From Raffaelea ambrosiae (taxonomy: Eukaryota; Ascomycota; Sordariomycetes; Ophiostomatales; Ophiostomataceae), in the NCBI GenBank assembly GCA_002778195.1, contig PCDI01000013.1, positions 837,469-901,468 on the forward strand: DNA of 64,000 bases. The letters are read 5' to 3'. Position 1 is the stretch's first letter. Each line of letters begins with the position of its first letter. This document shows, one piece after another, positions 57,175 through 64,000 of this stretch. The notes beneath the pieces are model-generated. The model was not told the origin of the DNA. It made no database searches and worked only from the letters and a program-made list of their open reading frames with translations. The position numbers were made by a program, and so were the translations under genes.

Positions 57175-59691
57175 TTAATTAGCAACCTCTTCCTCCACCC
57201 AGCCATTCAGGCCGCCCTGAATGGCCAGGCCGAAGCCCGTTCCCATACCGCCGTAGCTGGCCTGGTACTGGTGGCCTCTGCGCTCCGGCTCGCCATTGCC
57301 TGTGCTGCCGGGCACGCTGTTGGGGCTGTTGCCACCATTCTCAAAGCCCGGGGCCAGCACAGGAAGGCTGACAGCACGGTTGTGCTGGCTGCGCGTGTTG
57401 CTAGGTGCCAGCAGGCCGCCGATCGTGGTTGTGCCGTTTGCCGACGTTGTGCTGGCGCTGTTGGCATAGCCGTTAGACATGCTTGCCGACTGCTGGTGGC
57501 CCGACAACATCGGTCCCTGTGGCACTTCAATCGTAAGGTCCGCGGGCGGCGATGACGCGGTGCCGAACATGGCCGCCTGCTGAGCAGCATACACCTGGTG
57601 TTGTTGTTGCTGCTGCTGGGCCGCCTGCTGCGAGACGTGGCTGAGGTACATCGTCAAGGCGTTGTTCGTCGAGTTGAAGAGAGTGGCCGATGGCGACTGG
57701 CCGTTGGCAGTCGGAGCATTCGTGGGCGACCCGCTGGCCTGGCTTGTGCCGTTCGGCGGAGGAGAGGGGATGCTGTTGGTCTCACCGCGGGGCGACTGAG
57801 AGGTCGCGGCCCCCCCCTGCTGAAGCTGGCGGGGAGCGTTGCCACAACGATCCTTGCCAAAGTTGACCTTGAACTTCTTGTACTCCTCCTTGCTGCGCAC
57901 GGCCTCAATGGCCTTGATGGCGTTGGCAATGTTGGTGAAGTTGACAAAGGCACAGCTCTTCTCACGGAGCGTGTTAACCAGCTCAATCTCACCAAACTCG
58001 GAGAAATCCTGGCGAAGGCGCTCCTCCGTCCAGGTCTCGTCCAGGTTGCCAATGTACACGTTCCGCGATGCGCCACCGCTGACAGCCAGGGCAATAGCGG
58101 GTGGCAGAGCACCCGAGTGCTTACCCCAGCCAATCTTGAGGCGACGGTTGTGGATCATCAGGCCCTGAAGGTTGCTCAGAGCGTAGAACGAGGCAGCGGC
58201 TGTGGGGTCGATGAAAGTGACGAAGCAGATGTGCTTGTCGGGGATGTAGCGGATGTGGTGCAGAAGGCCGCCGCGGACAACGTTGCAGATCTCCTCGATG
58301 GTGGTCTCGGGGTGGATGTTGCCCAGGTAGATTGTCCGGTTACCCAGGTTGCTGATGCCGCCGGCGGTGGTGGCGACGGCCGCAGCAGCGACAGACTGCT
58401 GGGCCAGAGCGTTGGAGATGATATCCCGATCGGCGCCGGTCAGCATGTGAGCGTAGCCAGGAGCAATGCCCAGGTACTGGGCAGCGTTCTGCTGCTGCGT
58501 CTTGGACACATACGCGCAGCGGTCCTTGCCGTAGTACACACGGCGAGGGTTCTGCCACTTGGCCTCCTGGGGAAGCTGCGTCACAGCCTTGATGGCGTTT
58601 GAAATGGACAGGAAATGCACAAAAGCAATGTTCTTCTCCCGGACCAGCTTGATGGTGTCGATGGCGCCGAACTTGCCGAGGTCTTCGCGCAGCTCCTCGT
58701 CTGTGATCTCATCCGGCAGGTTGCCCAGGTAGACGTTGCGCGAAGCGCCCGACTGCTGGACAGCCAGAGCCACCGATGTGGGCACCTGGGACGGCTTGCC
58801 CCAGCCGACCTTGATGTCCTGGCCCTTGATGCACAGCTTTTTCAGAATGGCATCGGAGTGGAAGTGGGTGGCAGAGCTGGCGTCCAGGAAGGAGATGAAA
58901 GCGCAGTTCTTGTCCGGCAGCAGACGGACCGACTCGATCTGACCGCTGCGGACGTGGCCCAGAAGCTCGTCGGCAGGCGTGTCGGCCGGAATGTTGCCCA
59001 GGTAGACGGTGCGGCTGGTGCCGCTGACAATGTTGGACGACATCGGGACGGGGGAAGTCGGCTGCATGGGCATCTGCATCTGGCCGCCCATGTTGCTGTA
59101 GGCACCATTGGGCGACTGGGGACTGAAGAACTGCGGAGCTCCGTAAGTCGACGGCGAGACAATGGCCTGATACGCCTCAGGTGACATGTTCTGTTGGACG
59201 GGGCTCTGCTGCTGCTGCGGAATCTGCTGGATCTGGCCGTTGGGCTGGCCGTTCATCTGGCCGTTTGCCTGTTGCTGGGCCTGCTGCTGAGCGGCCTGCT
59301 GAAGCTGCTGGGCCTGCTGCTGCTGCTGCGCGTGCTGGTAGCCAAGCTGGCCCTGGAACTGGGAGTTGGCAAAGGCGGCGGGCGTGCCCGGCTGGAAGGG
59401 GCTGCCGAGCAGCAGCTGGGACGGAAGAAGAGGAGTGAACTGCATGTCAAAGGCGGTTCCAGGGGTGGTCATGTCGACACCGGTCACGGCAGGCGGCGGG
59501 GCCTGAGACATGGGCTGGGTGTTGATGCTAGGAATGTTGCCACGGCGGGGGTGGCGGTCGGCAAAGCCGCTGATGTTGGAGGTGAAGGCTCCGTGAGAGA
59601 AGCCGGTGTCGCTGTTCGAGGGCTTCGAAGCGTGTCCAAAGCGGGCACCGCTGGGGCCGGGCTGGCCAACCGGGCCATTGATGTCCTGCAT
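57175..59691 (-). CDS. RNA-binding protein with four RRMs, Mrn1/Nrd1-like
   Basis: Single coding exon of 838 residues. Four RNA-recognition motifs are visible, each starting with an RNP2-like YxGN: RRM1 SRTVYLGNIP (about 226-300), RRM2 SRNVYLGNLP (316-390), RRM3 NRTIYLGNIH (450-525) and RRM4 SRNVYIGNLD (542-620). The arrangement matches yeast Mrn1 and fission yeast Nrd1, cytoplasmic mRNA-binding proteins; Nrd1 delays sexual differentiation. The N-terminal 220 residues are Gln/Pro/Met-rich, and the C-terminal 200 are Ser/Gln-rich with a QQQQQQ run, suggesting phase-separating or stress-granule behaviour, which is inference. The ATG at 59691 is first in frame. The 5' leader is probably long and CT-rich. 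Confidence 0.92.
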   Translation of the reverse strand: MQDINGPVGQPGPSGARFGHASKPSNSDTGFSHGAFTSNISGFADRHPRRGNIPSINTQPMSQAPPPAVTGVDMTTPGTAFDMQFTPLLPSQLLLGSPFQPGTPAAFANSQFQGQLGYQHAQQQQQAQQLQQAAQQQAQQQANGQMNGQPNGQIQQIPQQQQSPVQQNMSPEAYQAIVSPSTYGAPQFFSPQSPNGAYSNMGGQMQMPMQPTSPVPMSSNIVSGTSRTVYLGNIPADTPADELLGHVRSGQIESVRLLPDKNCAFISFLDASSATHFHSDAILKKLCIKGQDIKVGWGKPSQVPTSVALAVQQSGASRNVYLGNLPDEITDEELREDLGKFGAIDTIKLVREKNIAFVHFLSISNAIKAVTQLPQEAKWQNPRRVYYGKDRCAYVSKTQQQNAAQYLGIAPGYAHMLTGADRDIISNALAQQSVAAAAVATTAGGISNLGNRTIYLGNIHPETTIEEICNVVRGGLLHHIRYIPDKHICFVTFIDPTAAASFYALSNLQGLMIHNRRLKIGWGKHSGALPPAIALAVSGGASRNVYIGNLDETWTEERLRQDFSEFGEIELVNTLREKSCAFVNFTNIANAIKAIEAVRSKEEYKKFKVNFGKDRCGNAPRQLQQGGAATSQSPRGETNSIPSPPPNGTSQASGSPTNAPTANGQSPSATLFNSTNNALTMYLSHVSQQAAQQQQQQHQVYAAQQAAMFGTASSPPADLTIEVPQGPMLSGHQQSASMSNGYANSASTTSANGTTTIGGLLAPSNTRSQHNRAVSLPVLAPGFENGGNSPNSVPGSTGNGEPERRGHQYQASYGGMGTGFGLAIQGGLNGWVEEEVAN

Positions 59692-60817
59692 CCCGAGTAG
59701 ATGAGGAGGGACTAGGCTGTCCCGAGCAACGTGAGATAGAACCGCCGTTTTGAAGAATTAGACGTGCCCTGGGAGGAGGCACGACGACCGAGGAGGAATG
59801 AGAGTTTGCCGGCGCGGGACGTGTGTTGGATTGTGGCGCGTTCCAAGGGATGCGAGGAAATCTGGAAAAAGTATGCCGGCGACACTGTCTAACAACAAAA
59901 GGACGAGTATCCAAATCCGGGGTTGTCGACCGACAGCTGCCTGCGAGAAAAGTGCACGTCTGGGATCGTCAAAGGACCTTCCAATATAGCTGCAGATCAC
60001 TGGGAGATGTGCCGTGGTTGTCCACAAAAAAAAACGGTATTCCGGAAACGATGGTATGCGTGAGACTGCCTTCGGTGACTCGCAATTAAAAAATCGATGG
60101 CGTTGAACGAGATGCAAGAGTTGGCTGAAGAGTGAATCACGAATGAGCAAAGCTGGTTTGCGCTGGTGTGTGCTGCAAGAAAGTTATTAAGAACGGGGCT
60201 GAACGAGGGTTGATGAAGCGGAGGTTTGGTTGCTGCTGTTGTTGCTGCTGTTCTTGTTGTTGGTAACGAAGATGAACGTGTGAAAACCCAGAAGACGGTG
60301 TCGGCAACGAGAAACGCGGTGGCTGCGAGGCTGTCGTCGGGGTAGAAGAGCTGGGTTGTTCGGGTGGTGAAATACCAAAATTGTACAAATAAAAATGGAA
60401 GAGAAAGGTTGGGGCAAGGTTCGACAAGGCTTCGAGACAGTAGAACAGGGAAACGATGCCGAGGACGAACGAGCGAGCGAGTGAGCGTAAGAAGAAAAGA
60501 GAAGCGAAGAAATGAAAGAGAAGAAAAAAGAAAAAAGAAGAAAACGGCGTGGTTCACTGGCGAGTAGCCTGGGAAGAGCAATGGACCACGAACGCGGGAG
60601 AGAAGAGAGAGAGAGAAGAGAAAAAAGTCAGAGGAGAAGGAGGAGAAAGAAGAATGAAAAATGCAGAAAATTACAAGAAAGAGTGAAGTAAAGAGGAAGA
60701 AGCGAGAGACACGAGAAAAGGAGTAGTTGAGCGAATGAACGGGGGTAAGAGTAGGATCGTAGGGAGAGAAGGCGAAAAAGGGCCAGAGGTTTAGAAGAGA
60801 ACGAGCCGAGGACGGTG

Positions 60818-60824
60818 GTGTGTG

Positions 60825-60850
<26 letters not shown>
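60818..60850. repeat. GT dinucleotide microsatellite
   Basis: About 15 GT units lie in the upstream region of the RRM gene, next to the CT-rich tract. Confidence 0.9.
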
Positions 60851-60855
<5 letters not shown>

Positions 60856-62270
60856 GGAGGCGTGAGGAGGAGAGGAGAGAAGACCAGCACGACACGAAGC
60901 GACAGGGGCGTCTGGCGTGGATGGTGTGTGGATGGGGGAGGAAAAAGGGGGGTGAGGTCCCGTTGGTTCGTTTGTCGATTGCCCAAAGCGGACAGGAGAC
61001 ATTTAATTGGGGCGCGCTAAGTTTAATGAGGCCCGTTCAGGGGAGGCTGGCGCTGGCTCTGAGGGTGGTCGGCAGGCGTGGTGCAGGCCACTGCACAGAA
61101 TGGAATAAAAATAACCAGAATTATGGGGAAGGCGACCCACGAGAGACGAGAAGCAGAGCCCGCCGAGCGCAGGGAGGCCAGTGGGCTAGAGAGAGTCAGA
61201 AGGAGCCAGAAGGGCCAGAAGACCCAGAAGAGCCAAAGGCGCCAAAAGAGCCGGCCAGAGACGGCCAGGGGTTTGCTTGCCACAACGGTCCCGGGACCCA
61301 GTTTGCCAGTCGACGAGGGCGGTAATCGTTAGTCGTAGTTAGTTAGTAGCCAGGGCTGGAGCAGTCGTTGTTTTTTCAGCGACGGAAGATCTCGCTGGCA
61401 AACACGAGAGCCCTGGTCGAGGCCCAGCCCAGCGCCCCGTCACGCAGCCCCCTTTGTGTGTCTGCGGACAGGCATTGTGCGAGGGCATCATCGATCTTCG
61501 CGTGCTCGGCCGGCAGGCTGGTTGCGGAGCCATTGGCAGGCTAGACTGTGCAGATTGTACAGATTGTATCGTATTACAGAGTGTGCAGTGTTATTTTGGC
61601 TGACCAAGGGGATGGGCAGGCCCGGGGGGGGGGTAAATTGGCGGCATGGAGTGGGTTCAATAAAGAACGGGAGAAACAAAAGCGAGTGAGAGGCGCGTCT
61701 GGTACGGGAGAACGGGACGTGCATGGGGGCGAGAGGGGGGAGAGAGAAGATGACGAGAAAGTGACAGCACACACAAGAACCAGAAACTGGAGGAAAAGTG
61801 ACGTTGCAAAAATTTCCGCACTGCAAGCAGATCACGAAAAAGCTGGCCCGGTCTGCTCTGTCGTTGAGTTTACTTTTGCTGGCAAAGGAGCTCCAATGCG
61901 GAAGGAGCTCGTTCGTGACTTCCCCAAACCAACAAACGCGTCTGCATCGCAGCTTCCCTCTAGCCGGCGCCTCAACGTCCGGCTCTGTGGCTAGTGTGTG
62001 CGCTTCTGCACGCAGAACGGTCCATTGGACCCATTGGGGCTCGTTGGACTCGTTTTCTTTGACGGTCTGCTGCTAAAATGCTAATAAACCGGCCGCTTAC
62101 TTCATAGTATCTTGCTCTTGCTACATAGTACGCCTATGTCTGCTTTCTTTTTGCTCGTTCCTTCTTTTTCCTGGGCGATTTCTTTGCTTTTTTCTTTGCC
62201 TGTCGCTTTTCTAATTTTCGATCTCTCCATCTTTGAAGACGCCTCCCTAATTACTAACTAGTTACTTTGT

Positions 62271-62299
62271 ATGTAAGATACGAGTACTCGTACTTACAT
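62271..62299. repeat. 29-bp near-perfect palindrome
   Basis: Two 14-base arms (ATGTAAG plus TACGAGT and their reverse complements) are interrupted by a single extra A. The central 14 bases, TACGAGTACTCGTA, are perfectly self-complementary. It lies about 2.6 kb upstream of the RRM gene. Confidence 0.9.
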
Positions 62300-64000
62300 T
62301 CCGTCCAATGCCGTTCTCCCCACAAACACCAACGCATCCTGACATCTCGGGAGGGTAGTTTAACTGAGCAGGGTTGGCTCCTGGCCCTTGACTGCTCTCC
62401 CCGTTCCTGGGAAGCGGCCGAACTACTTACTATGTACAGTAACTAGCTCCTGTCTGGCTGCAGCCAACAGCCCCCTAACGACGAGTGGCAGGGTAATGCT
62501 ATCTAACTAAAGATATCTCTTATCCTACTGCCTCGTTGCGAGCGTTGATGCTACTAAAAAATATCTTACGAACACCTGCGCTGATCTGGGCCCAGATAAC
62601 CACTGTCTCCTCTGCCGGCTCGACAATCACAGCAAGCAGCGCCAAGACTGCCTTTTCCACATATGTGCACATCCATTTCTGCATAAAATGGTCTGGACCC
62701 TCCCCGCACAGTCTCTGGAAACGAAACGGGAGACAATAAGGGGGGGGAGGCAGCCCCGGCAAAGGAGAATACGGTGTAATCAGGGCAACTACTCGTAGTC
62801 TCGTTACTCGCAGGCACACACTAGTTGCGAGTATTTCATGCTGTTCTACAAAGTATATTATCTTTGGGGGCGCACGGTGGGCGGCGGGTGGGAGTGGGTT
62901 TTGGCAGGCCTTGCCCCTGGATACGACCGCCCAGAGAGAGAGACATGCAGAAACGCAGAGACGGGGACACACGAGACATAACTGACAGAGAATAAGGAGC
63001 ACACGGCCGATACTGTGTATTAAGATACGATCGTCGCCATTGCCTCGCACAGACGCTTGAGGACCAGGCGCCGTGTGAAACGGGGGGTCGAATACAAAAG
63101 TACGAGTTTACGCGGTATCCTTTCTGGCTGTCTGGAGAGAAAGGAGAACAAAGAGACGGTTATGCTGTGCACCCATCGCTGGGTGAGACGGGGGCCGACT
63201 GGTGCTGCCCCTGTGCCCCTGGTCTGGAAGAGACACACCACCACACCCACTACAACTTGGATGGGGTCGGCTCATTTTGGGCGCTGGCGAAACAAAGGAA
63301 AACGAGACAGCGGCTCCACTCTGATGGACAGCGTGAAATAAAGGGGTCCAGCCTTGTGTTCACGCGTCGTGCGTGCTTCTCATTATGCACCGTATTCGCA
63401 TCTCGTTGTCGAGAAGGACTTCACATGGAGTGTCGGTTTAAAAAAAAAAAAGCCCCAGAAGAAACCTGTTTTGCCTCAATTCGTCTACGAGTACTACGAG
63501 TATGTACAAGCATCCACAAAAAAGACATATGCAAGATGCAGGTGGCATCCCTCCAGGCCGTCCGAAGGAGCTGCCAGCTCATTGCCTCCTCGCTGCTGTG
63601 CGGTACCGCAAGGCCAATCACTCCTTCTGCCCCAGGACCAGGACCCGTTGTGCAGCATGCAGGAACCGCGACCACGCGCTAATAAGAAAGTGGAGGGACT
63701 GAATGAAAAAGACGCCAAGGGAAATAAAAAAAGAACACACCACGCCGTTCATCGGTGGTCGCCTCCACAAAGAGGACGAGGGTAAACCTGCCAGCCAGCA
63801 TGTGTCTGCTGTCTCTCTCTCGCTGTCTGTCTACCATCATACCAGTCTCTGTTGTCGCTCGGTCGAAATCCCGCCAATGCCTTTGGAACACAAAGTCCCT
63901 CCCCTCCCCCCCCCCCCCCCCCCATGGATCGCCCCCAACGGTCATTGTTTTAGCTAAGACATGGTATAACTTCCCAGTCCACCTGAGCCCCTCTCGGCCC

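Larger units (their letters stand above)
59692..64000. other. 4.3 kb leader, promoter and intergenic region
   Basis: No gene was recognised from the RRM gene start to the window end. From about 60440 to 60790 the coding strand of the RRM gene is almost pure CT, a probable promoter or leader. A GT dinucleotide repeat lies at 60818-60850. A 29-bp palindrome lies at 62271-62299 in AT-richer DNA that has several TAGTTA/ACTAGT motifs. Poly-A is at 63441-63451 and a C tract at 63907-63922. Open frames in this part show no familiar content. Confidence 0.5.

Noticed and set aside
59997..60986. 329-codon minus-strand frame upstream of the RRM gene
   Set aside because: It is Ser/Phe/Leu/His-rich because the strand is CT-rich; more likely promoter or leader.

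Overview
The window is nuclear DNA of a filamentous ascomycete, most likely a Sordariomycete. The evidence is short introns (65-260 nt) with GTRNGT donors, CTRAC branch sites 10-40 nt before the acceptor, pyrimidine-rich leaders before start codons, GC-rich coding DNA, and a gene set typical of Pezizomycotina. Repeat-rich introns and many Ser, Asp and Gln runs would fit Ophiostomatales (Sporothrix or Ophiostoma), but that placement is a weak inference. I found no tRNA, rRNA, transposon or CRISPR array.

Thirteen protein genes can be supported, and every exon join was checked for frame. From left to right: mitochondrial elongation factor G (MEF1, +); an F-box protein (-); a C2H2 zinc-finger regulator (-); a 7 kb gene-free stretch; an unrecognised 425-residue protein (+); a Zn2Cys6 regulator with polyglutamine (-); a 7.6 kb gene-free stretch; the type B histone acetyltransferase HAT1 (-); a ZIP9-like zinc transporter (+); a 5.5 kb mostly empty stretch; an F-box/WD40 ubiquitin-ligase adaptor of the Cdc4/FWD-1 type (+); pyruvate dehydrogenase E1 alpha (PDA1, +); DNA ligase I (CDC9, +); a ClC-3/4/5-type chloride transporter with CBS domains (-); a neurochondrin-family protein (+); and a four-RRM RNA-binding protein of the Mrn1/Nrd1 type (-).

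The genes do not form a pathway or a secondary-metabolite cluster. The right half is dense housekeeping territory. The left-centre holds putative regulators separated by very long non-coding stretches, which suggests extended promoters, long leaders or non-coding RNAs.

No new multi-gene system is evident. The points most worth a second look are: the ClC protein keeps the gating glutamate but has threonine at the position of the internal proton glutamate; a seven-copy minisatellite fills a ClC intron; DNA ligase I has a PIP box split by an intron and an acid-free open frame upstream of its start; the ZIP transporter has a 17-nt internal exon; the WD40 gene has an apparent in-frame upstream exon; and a 29-bp near-perfect palindrome lies in the right-hand intergenic DNA.
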